Assembly (NCBI GenBank): GCA_934621665.1
Contig: CAKTUT010000131.1
Coordinates: 1 to 5,042, forward strand
DNA: 5,042 bases
Source of the DNA: an uncultured Oscillospiraceae bacterium
GTDB taxonomy: Bacteria > Bacillota > Clostridia > Oscillospirales > Oscillospiraceae
Reading direction: 5' to 3'
This document shows positions 1 through 5,042 of the stretch, piece after piece. The notes beneath the pieces were generated by a model. That model was not told the DNA's origin. It was given only the letters and a program-made list of their open reading frames with translations, and searched no databases. The stretch's first letter is position 1, and each line of letters opens with the position of its first letter. The position numbers and the translations under genes are program-made.

Positions 1-213
1 CACAAGCGCACGCTTTCAAACAAGCTTTCTGACCGGTATCTGCGGGAAATGAATGCGGTCAAGCAGAAGTTCAGTGCATGGATACGGGCAGGGCGGATGC
101 ATTTGGCTGCCTGCGCAGATACATCAGAATCCATGCCAATATTATGCGTGTTAGCCCAAATGGAGTCAAGCAAAAAGTCAAACGTATTTTTGCAGATTCA
201 AAATAAATGTTGA
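1..213 (+). CDS. possible 3' end of an upstream gene, product unknown (partial)
   Basis: The frame beginning at base 1 is open from the left edge to a TGA at 211-213, giving 70 codons. The first 30 or so residues (HKRTLSNKLSDRYLREMNAV, then KQKFSAWIR) look like an ordinary charged, amphipathic protein end. The later part is less convincing and uses TTA, ATA and TCA codons that the protease gene avoids. I do not recognise a family. Other frames across this stretch are also partly open, so this may be chance. No convincing intrinsic terminator follows it. Treat it as a weak candidate that needs the sequence to the left. Confidence 0.2.
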   Translation, partial: HKRTLSNKLSDRYLREMNAVKQKFSAWIRAGRMHLAACADTSESMPILCVLAQMESSKKSNVFLQIQNKC

Positions 214-470
214 AGATCAAGGCGGAACGCTGCGAGGTTTTTCGACAGGCTGTTTTCCTGTGCTTCCAACCGGCACGATGCGCTTGCCAGGGCAGAGTGT
301 GGTTAGGCGGCATTTATCTTTCTCACATCAAAGACAGATGTGCGCCATAGAAAGTCAATACACAAAATATGTCTGCGTAGGATGGATGGGAAGATATATG
401 CATCCAAAAACACTACACTAAAACGTTAAAGTATACAGAACGAAGTACAGAATATGGACGAAATTCTATG
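214..470. other. intergenic stretch with no assignable gene
   Basis: This stretch is more AT-rich than the gene to its right, increasingly so from about 350. Short open frames exist on both strands, for example 47 codons from ATG 207 to TAG 348-350. None has a ribosome binding site or recognisable protein content. Two small perfect hairpins are visible: ACAGG 245-249 with CCTGT 257-261 (7-nt loop), and CACATC 324-329 with GATGTG 337-342 (7-nt loop). The second is flanked by a further GGCG 306-309 / CGCC 343-346 match. Neither is followed by a T tract on either strand, so I do not call a terminator. Confidence 0.5.
434..452. repeat. short direct repeat TACAGAA x2 upstream of the promoter
   Basis: TACAGAA occurs at 434-440 and again at 446-452, a 12-base period. 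The second copy ends 29 bases before the -35 hexamer. Tandem half-sites about one helical turn apart, just upstream of a -35, are the usual arrangement for an activator or response-regulator site. With only seven matching bases in AT-rich DNA this could be chance. Confidence 0.25.
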
Positions 471-481
471 TTTTACCATAA

Positions 482-511
482 TTGACACACGAAATATAGC
501 GTGTTTATAAT
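482..511 (+). promoter_or_regulatory. sigma-A type promoter of the protease gene
   Basis: TTGACA at 482-487 and TATAAT at 506-511 are both perfect matches to the housekeeping consensus, separated by 18 bases (one more than the optimum). Transcription would start near 517-519, leaving a leader of about 120 nt before the ATG at 642. No other gene start lies between, so this should be the promoter of the protease. The second ATAAT at 518-522 is a poorer -10 candidate. Confidence 0.75.
487..504. promoter_or_regulatory. inverted repeat filling the promoter spacer, candidate operator
   Basis: ACACG at 487-491 and CGTGT at 500-504 are perfect inverted arms around an 8-base AT-rich centre (AAATATAG). 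The dyad starts on the last base of the -35 and ends just before the -10, so a dimeric regulator bound here would occlude RNA polymerase or realign the long 18-base spacer. The placement is seen directly; operator function is inference and no regulator gene is in view. Confidence 0.35.
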
Positions 512-534
512 ACGTTCATAATGAATAGAAATAC

Positions 535-645
535 ATGAAAATGCTGGAAAAAATGGATTTCTATGCAAACGAAAAACGTTGCTTTTATCAGAAATGCAGA
601 CAATTTCGGATAAAAAAGCGCGGAAAAAAGGAGAGGAAAATATGA
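535..645 (+). CDS. possible leader peptide ORF overlapping the protease start (36 aa)
   Basis: An ATG at 535 opens 36 codons that end with TGA at 643-645, so the stop overlaps the protease start as ATGA. It begins about 17 nt after the predicted transcription start and spans nearly the whole leader. The peptide starts MKMLEKMDFYANEKR and ends in a very basic tail (IKKRGKKERKI) that is simply the other-frame reading of the purine-rich Shine-Dalgarno region. I see no good Shine-Dalgarno before ATG 535 or the internal ATGs at 541 and 553, which argues against strong translation. If translated, it could couple ribosomes to the protease start or act as a leader peptide; otherwise it is chance. No homolog recognised. 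Confidence 0.25.
   Translation: MKMLEKMDFYANEKRCFYQKCRQFRIKKRGKKERKI
557..595 (+). promoter_or_regulatory. possible stem-loop in the 5' leader
   Basis: ATTTCT 557-562 is complementary to AGAAAT 590-595. Nested inside, GC plus AACG (565-571, with A567 bulged) pairs with CGTTGC (577-582) around a five-A loop. The right arm runs into TTTTATC. The nested structure could fold in the leader RNA, but the outer stem is weak and AT-rich. It does not match any riboswitch class I know and leaves the Shine-Dalgarno at 627 free. Confidence 0.25.
627..633 (+). promoter_or_regulatory. Shine-Dalgarno of the protease gene
   Basis: AAAGGAG at 627-633 (followed by AGG) lies 8 bases before the ATG at 642, the ideal spacing. 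It fixes the start, since the encoded protein begins directly with a typical Gram-positive signal peptide. Confidence 0.85.
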
Positions 646-728
646 GAAAAAGATGTACGAGCCGGCTGCTCAGTCTGCTTCTTGCATTGACGCTGCTTGC
701 GGGACTGTTTGTCCCGGTTACGGCGGCT
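642..728 (+). other. Sec signal peptide (residues 1-29) of the protease
   Basis: A short basic n-region (MRKRC, then R9) is followed by a hydrophobic core rich in Leu (LLSLLLALTLLAGLFVPV) and a small-residue c-region TAA before Glu30. Cleavage after Ala29 is most likely. The only Cys (residue 5) lies before the core, so this is not a lipoprotein signal. An acidic Ser/Asp/Glu-rich stretch at residues 46-80 follows as a flexible linker. Confidence 0.85.
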
Positions 729-3700
729 GAAACGGCGCAGGAAGACCAGAGCACATCGGCGCAGATGCAGGAGCTGTCGTTTGAAAAGACAGACGACGTC
801 TATCCGGAAAGCGATTCGGATAGCGAGAGTGCGCCGGCAGCGGAGGAAACAGACGAGCCGGCATACGCGGACGATGATCTGGTGCGTGTGTCCATTGTAT
901 TGGAGAAAGCATCTGCAATGGAGCTTTACGGCACGCAGGATATTGCGGCGAACGCCTCTGTCGCGGCATACCGGACGGAGCTGAAGACGGAGCAGAACGC
1001 TGTGGTGCAGAAGATTGAAACCGCAACAGGAGAGAAGCCCGAGGTTGTCTGGAATCTGACGCTGGCGGCGAATCTGGTCTCTGCCAATGTCCGCTATGGC
1101 CAGATTGACGAAATCGCCAAGGTTCCGGGCGTCAAGCGCGTTGCGCTTGAGACGCGCTATGAGCCCATGGTTGTCAATCAGAGTGAAGTAAACGATCCCA
1201 ACATGGCAACCTCTCCGGCACAGATCGGCTCCAGCACGGTTTGGGCGGCGGGCTACACCGGCGCGGGCAGCCGGATTGCCGTGATCGACACCGGCATCGA
1301 CACCGACCACCAGTCGTTCTCGGCGGCGGGCTATGAATATTCGCTGAAAAAGCACGCCGAAGAGAAGAATCTGTCTGAGGCGGAATATAAGCAGAGCCTG
1401 AATCTGCTTGACGAGGCAAAGATTGCGGCGGCGCTGGATCAGCTGAACATCAAGAACTACGCCGGCGCGACAGCATCGAACCTTTATGTAAGCTCTAAAA
1501 TCCCATTTGGCTACAACTATATTGATCAGAGCACCGTGATCGACCACGATCATGACGCGCAGGGTGAGCACGGCTCGCACGTTGAGGGCATTGCGGCGGC
1601 AAACACCTATATTCCGAACGCGGACGGCACGTTCTCCAGCGCACTGGACGAGGTCAAGGTGCAGGGCGTTGCGCCCGACGCGCAGATTATCGTCATGAAA
1701 GTCTTTGGCGCAAGCGGCGGCGCTTACGACTCGGACTATATGGCGGCAATTGAGGACGCGATTGTCCTTGGCTGCGACTCGATCAACCTTTCGCTTGGCT
1801 CTGCCGCGCCCGGTTTTACCCGCTGCACGGATTATGAGCAAATTATGGACAGTCTGACGGAAAGCGGAAGCGTTGTTTCCATTTCCTCCGGCAACTCCGG
1901 CTACTGGGCGGAAAATTCCACCAACGGCGGCTACCTCTATAAAGAGGACGTCAACTTCCAGACCGGCGGCTCGCCCGGCTCGTATAAGAACTCGCTGTCG
2001 GTTGCCTCTGTGGACAACGACGGCTATACCGGCTATTACTTCACGGCCGGCGGCAACAACGTTTTCTACACCGAGACAAGCTACAAGAACAAATCCATTA
2101 CGACACTGACAGGAACGCAGGAATACATCTTCATGGACAATTTCGGTGATGACCGCGATTACTCGATTCTTGAAGACATATATGATGTCAATTTTAAGAA
2201 CAAGGTTGTATTTGTCCAGCGCGGCGGCATCAGCTTCTCGGAAAAGGTCAATCAGGGCGCAGACTATGGCGCGGCGGCGGTGATCGTTGTCAATAACGTT
2301 TCCGGCTCGTTCGGCATGGACTTGTCTGACGCTGAGTACGATATCCCCTGCGTCTCCATCTCCAAGGAGGACGGCGATAAAATCCGCAGCGCCTCCACGG
2401 CCGTGGAAACGGAAGACGGCACGTACTACACCGGTACGCTGAGCGTCAATAAGGATCTCAGCACGACGCAGTACAACGCGGAATACTACACCATGAGCTC
2501 GTTCTCGTCGTGGGGCGTTCCCGGCAGTCTGGAGCTCAAGCCGGAGATCACCGCCCCCGGCGGCAGCATCTATTCGGTTGACGGCTCGAAAGCGGGCGGC
2601 AAGAGCTATGAAACCATGTCCGGTACATCCATGGCGTCTCCGCAGGTTGCGGGCATGGCGGCGCTGGTGGCGCAGTACATCCGCGAAAACAATCTGACGG
2701 AGAAAACCGGCAAGACGGCGCGGCAGCTGATCAACAGTCTGCTGATGTCCACGGCAGAGCCGGTGATCAATGAAGAAAACAAGATGCCCTATGCGGTTAT
2801 CCAGCAGGGCGCGGGTCTTGCGAACGTAGCGAATGCCATTAACGCCAAGTCCTATATCATGGTGGACGACAACCTGAGCGGCACTGCCTCCGATGGCAAG
2901 GTCAAGGCGGAGTTTGGCGATGATCCGGAGCGGACGGGCAAATATACGTTCAGCTTCAGCATCAACAACCTCAACGGCGAGCTTCAGGAGTATACGTTCT
3001 CCACGGATATCTTCACGCAGGCAATTAAGACGGTTAACGGCCACGAGTGTTTGGATACGCTGACAACGCCTGTTGCGGCAAATGTATCTTACAGCGTGGA
3101 CGGCCAGACGTATGTCCCCGGCAGCAAGTTCACCTGCGACGTCAACCGCGACGGTGTGACGGACGAAAAGGACGCGCAGCTGATTCTTGACAGCGTGGTT
3201 GGAAACGAGACGCTCGACGCAGAGCAGAAAACCATCGCCGATCTGAGCGGCGAGGGCGAGGTCACGTCGTATGATGCGTATCTGCTGCTCAAGGGGCTGT
3301 CCAGCGCAACGGTTAAGCTGCCGGACGGCGCAAAGGTCAACGTCACTGTGACCATTGAACTGACGGCGGAGGCAAAGGCGACGCTGGACGCACAGTATCC
3401 GACCGGCGCATACATTGAGGGCTATGTCCATGTGGATACGGCCAATACCGCCGACGGCGAAATCATCCCGACGCACTCCATCCCGGTTCTGGGCTTCTAC
3501 GGCAACTGGTCCGATCCGTCGATGTATGACCATCCGACGCTGCGCGAGGAGATGCAGGGCGATACGCGCGAAACGTATTATGGCTCCCGCGTTATCACAA
3601 ACCGCGCCAATATCGGCTATCCGGGCAGCGCAAGCACCTATACGCTCAAGGGCAATCCCTATATTTCGGACGATCCCGACCAGCTGTCGCGTATCGCGGT

Positions 3701-5042
3701 CAACTCCAACGCTTCGTTCCGCGGCTACAACGTCAGCACCATCCGCAGCGCGGCGGCGGGCGCGTTCATTGTACAGGACGCGGACGGAAAGCTTGCGTAT
3801 ATGAGCGGGTTTAATACGCAGATTACATCGGCGTATTACTTCACCAGCTATCAGGACTGGACAAATGACTACTGGAATCTGTCGGTCAGCTGGAAGCCGT
3901 CGTTCTCCGGATTTGCAGAAAACGATACGTTTACAGCCGGACTGGTTATGGTTCCTGAATATTATGAGCAGGACGGCGAGCTGACGCAGGAGCAGCTTCA
4001 GGCGCTGATTGCCTCCGGCAAGCTTGGAAGCGGCGCTTACTGCACCGACACTGTCACCATCGACAACACCGCGCCGGAAATCACGTCGATTGAAAAAGAC
4101 CTGATCAGCGGAGATCTGGTCATCACGGCAAAGGACAATCAGTATATTGCTGCCGTGATTGCCTACAAGGGCACTGGCACAAAGCGTCTTGCAGCAGCGC
4201 TCCCAGTGCAGACCGAGGCTGGCCAGACCAGCACGACGACGATTGTTATGCCGGAATACACCAGCGAGTATGTCACGGTCACGGTCGGCGACTATGCCGG
4301 CAACGCAACGAGCTATAAGGTAAAATACGACGGCGAGATTCCGGACAGCACCGGCAAGCTCTTTGGCTTTACCATGACGAATCAGCGCGGCAGCGGCCCG
4401 CGCTGGATGGAGATTGACCCGGACACGCTTGGATATAAAAAGCCAGGCGCAACCGGCATGACCACCTATGACAGCATGAACTATCAGGTTACAGCTGCGG
4501 AGTATGTGGGCGGCTATGTCTACTTTGCAACGCCGGACGCGATTTACACCGCGCCGCAGACGGATCTGACCTACGTGCAGAAAGTTGCGAATATCACGGC
4601 GCTCGATGAAAAAGAGATGATCGTGGACATGGCATTCAACACGCAGAACGGAAAGCTCTATGCAATTACCTACTTTAATGGCGCAGTTGGAACAGATAAC
4701 TACAGCGCGATAATGATTGCCAATGATACGACGATGCTCTATACCGTCGATCTGGTTACAGGTGAGTTGACGAAGGTTGCTGAGATCTCTGCGACGCACC
4801 CGGATTCAAGATTTAATAAGAAACCGAACAGAACGATTAAGGCTTTCACAATTGACGACGAAGGCAATTTCTACGGCGTCAACCACTCCACAACCACGAC
4901 CGGTACATATCTTTACCACTGGACACTGGATGATGTGCAGGACGGCAAAATCGGCCCAATTGCACCGGTTGTCAACAAGACGAGCGGCAAGATCAACACC
5001 AGCTGCTATGCCGGCAGTTTTGTCAGCATGACGTACGACCAT
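642..5042 (+). CDS. secreted multidomain S8 (subtilisin/lactocepin-like) serine protease with internal dockerin, 3' end outside window
   Basis: An exported endopeptidase that hydrolyses protein substrates outside the cell. The 1,467 residues seen contain, in order: signal peptide, acidic linker, I9 propeptide, S8 catalytic domain with an inserted PA domain, Fn3-like domain with an inserted dockerin, C5a-peptidase-like beta region (about 957-1137), Ig-like domain, and a propeller-like region running off the edge. The catalytic set is complete: Asp216 (VIDTGID), His310 (GEHGSHVEG), oxyanion Asn418 (SSGNSG) and Ser663 (MSGTSMASPQVAG). Asp and His are 94 residues apart, against 32 in subtilisin; this enlarged loop, ending IPFGYNYID, is typical of lactocepins and C5a peptidases. 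The start follows from the Shine-Dalgarno and signal peptide. It appears to be transcribed from the promoter at 482. Codon use is strongly skewed: no TTA, CTA or TCA codon before 4806. The stop and any cell-wall anchor lie beyond 5042. The exact substrate cannot be told from sequence. Confidence 0.95.
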   Translation, partial: MRKRCTSRLLSLLLALTLLAGLFVPVTAAETAQEDQSTSAQMQELSFEKTDDVYPESDSDSESAPAAEETDEPAYADDDLVRVSIVLEKASAMELYGTQDIAANASVAAYRTELKTEQNAVVQKIETATGEKPEVVWNLTLAANLVSANVRYGQIDEIAKVPGVKRVALETRYEPMVVNQSEVNDPNMATSPAQIGSSTVWAAGYTGAGSRIAVIDTGIDTDHQSFSAAGYEYSLKKHAEEKNLSEAEYKQSLNLLDEAKIAAALDQLNIKNYAGATASNLYVSSKIPFGYNYIDQSTVIDHDHDAQGEHGSHVEGIAAANTYIPNADGTFSSALDEVKVQGVAPDAQIIVMKVFGASGGAYDSDYMAAIEDAIVLGCDSINLSLGSAAPGFTRCTDYEQIMDSLTESGSVVSISSGNSGYWAENSTNGGYLYKEDVNFQTGGSPGSYKNSLSVASVDNDGYTGYYFTAGGNNVFYTETSYKNKSITTLTGTQEYIFMDNFGDDRDYSILEDIYDVNFKNKVVFVQRGGISFSEKVNQGADYGAAAVIVVNNVSGSFGMDLSDAEYDIPCVSISKEDGDKIRSASTAVETEDGTYYTGTLSVNKDLSTTQYNAEYYTMSSFSSWGVPGSLELKPEITAPGGSIYSVDGSKAGGKSYETMSGTSMASPQVAGMAALVAQYIRENNLTEKTGKTARQLINSLLMSTAEPVINEENKMPYAVIQQGAGLANVANAINAKSYIMVDDNLSGTASDGKVKAEFGDDPERTGKYTFSFSINNLNGELQEYTFSTDIFTQAIKTVNGHECLDTLTTPVAANVSYSVDGQTYVPGSKFTCDVNRDGVTDEKDAQLILDSVVGNETLDAEQKTIADLSGEGEVTSYDAYLLLKGLSSATVKLPDGAKVNVTVTIELTAEAKATLDAQYPTGAYIEGYVHVDTANTADGEIIPTHSIPVLGFYGNWSDPSMYDHPTLREEMQGDTRETYYGSRVITNRANIGYPGSASTYTLKGNPYISDDPDQLSRIAVNSNASFRGYNVSTIRSAAAGAFIVQDADGKLAYMSGFNTQITSAYYFTSYQDWTNDYWNLSVSWKPSFSGFAENDTFTAGLVMVPEYYEQDGELTQEQLQALIASGKLGSGAYCTDTVTIDNTAPEITSIEKDLISGDLVITAKDNQYIAAVIAYKGTGTKRLAAALPVQTEAGQTSTTTIVMPEYTSEYVTVTVGDYAGNATSYKVKYDGEIPDSTGKLFGFTMTNQRGSGPRWMEIDPDTLGYKKPGATGMTTYDSMNYQVTAAEYVGGYVYFATPDAIYTAPQTDLTYVQKVANITALDEKEMIVDMAFNTQNGKLYAITYFNGAVGTDNYSAIMIANDTTMLYTVDLVTGELTKVAEISATHPDSRFNKKPNRTIKAFTIDDEGNFYGVNHSTTTTGTYLYHWTLDDVQDGKIGPIAPVVNKTSGKINTSCYAGSFVSMTYDH
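882..1166 (+). other. inhibitor I9-type propeptide (residues about 81-175)
   Basis: The segment from VRVSIVLEKAS to VALETRYEP has the I9 propeptide pattern: a first beta strand, a helix with repeated Glu/Gln/Lys (TELKTEQNAVVQKIE), a middle strand ending in NLTLAANLVSANV, then a helix and a final strand reading IDEIAKVPGVKRVALE. In this family the propeptide acts as an intramolecular chaperone and temporary inhibitor, removed by self-cleavage before the mature catalytic domain (which would begin near NMATSPAQIG, residue 187 on). Confidence 0.8.
1215..2846 (+). other. S8 subtilase catalytic domain (residues about 192-735)
   Basis: All family signatures are present: Asp216 in RIAVIDTGID, His310 in GEHGSHVEG, the VAPDAQIIVMKVF strand, NLSLG at about 382-386, oxyanion Asn418, and Ser663 in MSGTSMASPQVAG. 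The last is followed by the helix that usually ends the fold and the QQGAGLANVANAI closing segment. The His motif differs from the common HGTHVAG by Ser312 and Glu315. The domain is about twice the length of subtilisin because of the Asp-His loop and the PA insertion. Confidence 0.93.
2064..2441 (+). other. PA (protease-associated) domain inserted in the catalytic domain (residues about 475-600)
   Basis: The core reads KVVFVQRGGISFSEKVNQ, then GADYGAAAVIVVNN, and later YDIPCVSISKEDGDKI. This is the strand, RG(G)xxFxxK loop, helix, strand and IPxxxISxxDG pattern of PA domains. It lies between the oxyanion Asn418 and Ser663, the usual place in lactocepins and C5a peptidases, where it influences substrate access. 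Boundaries are approximate. Confidence 0.8.
2847..3509 (+). other. Fn3-like domain, split by a dockerin (residues about 736-956)
   Basis: The first half (KYTFSFSINNLNGELQEYTF) and the second half (KVNVTVTIELTAEAKATL, YIEGYVHVDT, HSIPVLGFYGNW) together match the first Fn3-like domain after the protease domain in C5a peptidases, whose last strands carry the GYxEGFV...PYIGFRGxF-type motif. The halves are separated by the dockerin, so the domain is discontinuous. In relatives this domain packs on the catalytic domain and takes part in substrate placement. Confidence 0.7.
3132..3299 (+). other. type I dockerin module nested in the Fn3-like domain (residues about 831-886)
   Basis: Two calcium-binding F-hand repeats are visible. 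Repeat 1 has loop DVNRDGVTDEKD (ligand positions Asp833, Asn835, Asp837, Asp844) followed by helix AQLILDSVVG. Repeat 2 has loop DLSGEGEVTSYD (Asp867, Ser869, Glu871, Asp878) followed by helix AYLLLKGL. The 34-residue offset between loops and the short helix before repeat 2 (DAEQKTIA) are those of cellulosomal dockerins. Dockerins bind cohesin modules with high affinity. Glu at position 5 of repeat 2 instead of Asp or Asn is a mild departure, so calcium binding there may be weaker. Confidence 0.8.
4053..4325 (+). other. Ig/Fn3-like beta domain (residues about 1138-1228)
   Basis: The segment opens with VTIDNTAPEITSI, continues with GDLVITAKDNQYIAAVIAY and closes with YVTVTVGDYAGNATSYKVKY. This is the D(T/N)TxPxI...V.D..GV..V...DYAGN pattern of the later Fn3-like domains in C5a peptidase and lactocepin. 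It is probably a structural spacer. Confidence 0.7.
4326..5042 (+). other. beta-propeller-like C-terminal region, incomplete (residues 1229-1467)
   Basis: Repeated short blades of the type hydrophobic strand, then D/N-x-x-G turn, then Tyr-rich strand are visible: MAFNTQNGKLYAI (from about 1330), LYTVDLVTGELTKVAEI (1366 on), FTIDDEGNFYGV (1402 on), and a next unit beginning MTYDH at the edge. The pattern resembles WD40/YVTN-like propellers that form binding surfaces. The number of blades cannot be counted because the window ends here. Confidence 0.5.

Noticed and set aside
3..286. 8-bp inverted match CAAGCGCA (3-10) and TGCGCTTG (279-286) as ends of a mobile element
   Set aside because: Too short, no transposase, no target-site duplication visible, and expected by chance at this length.
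71..313. Minus-strand open frame of 80 codons
   Set aside because: No family recognised, low-complexity-free but not protein-like, no ribosome binding site seen, and it overlaps other equally open frames on the + strand.
324..342. Hairpin CACATC / GATGTG as a terminator for an upstream gene
   Set aside because: No T tract follows on either strand; a 6-bp stem alone is not enough.
207..350. 47-codon + strand frame from ATG to TAG
   Set aside because: No Shine-Dalgarno before the ATG, and a Cys- and Arg-rich content typical of non-coding DNA.
697..984. Short frames inside the protease on both strands (697-984, 718-1026, 1174-1419, 1873-2109, 3089-3415, 3415-3804, 4777-5031, 4806-5042)
   Set aside because: All lie within the protease coding sequence in other frames, with Arg/Ser/Pro-rich shadow composition and no start signals.
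588..4799. Minus-strand open frame of 1,403 codons starting at GTG
   Set aside because: It is the exact codon-aligned complement of the protease, has no Shine-Dalgarno or domain content, and is explained by absence of TTA, CTA and TCA in the sense gene.

Overview
The window holds the promoter-proximal part of one very large secreted protease gene, on the + strand. It starts at 642, is still open at the right edge (5042), and so gives 1,467 codons with no stop. About 640 bases of upstream DNA precede it. The gene is missing from a simple complete-ORF view because its stop lies outside the window. The long open frame on the minus strand (588-4799) is a codon-aligned shadow of it.

Organism: the style is that of an anaerobic gut Firmicute (Clostridia, probably Oscillospiraceae/Ruminococcaceae-like). 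The signs are a strong AGGAG Shine-Dalgarno, a consensus sigma-A promoter, a Gram-positive signal peptide, a lactocepin/C5a-peptidase-type S8 protease and a dockerin module. The assignment is by protein style, not by any marker gene.

Layout. 1-213: one frame is open from the left edge to a TGA and may be the 3' tail of an upstream gene (weak). 214-470: AT-richer non-coding DNA with a few small hairpins and no gene I can name. 434-452: a short direct repeat. 482-511: TTGACA-18-TATAAT promoter with an inverted repeat in its spacer. About 518-641: a leader of roughly 120 nt with a possible hairpin and a 36-codon upstream ORF whose TGA overlaps the protease ATG (ATGA). 627-633: Shine-Dalgarno. 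642-5042: the protease.

Protein architecture (residues): signal peptide 1-29; acidic linker about 46-80; inhibitor I9-type propeptide about 81-175; S8 subtilase domain about 192-735 with Asp216, His310, oxyanion Asn418 and Ser663, interrupted by a PA domain about 475-600; Fn3-like domain about 736-956, itself interrupted by a complete two-repeat type I dockerin at about 831-886; a C5a-peptidase-like beta region about 957-1137; an Ig-like domain about 1138-1228; and from about 1229 onward a beta-propeller-like region cut by the window edge. The likely picture is an exported, self-processing multidomain protease that may be docked to a cohesin-bearing partner. The most notable feature is the dockerin placed inside a structural domain instead of at a terminus.
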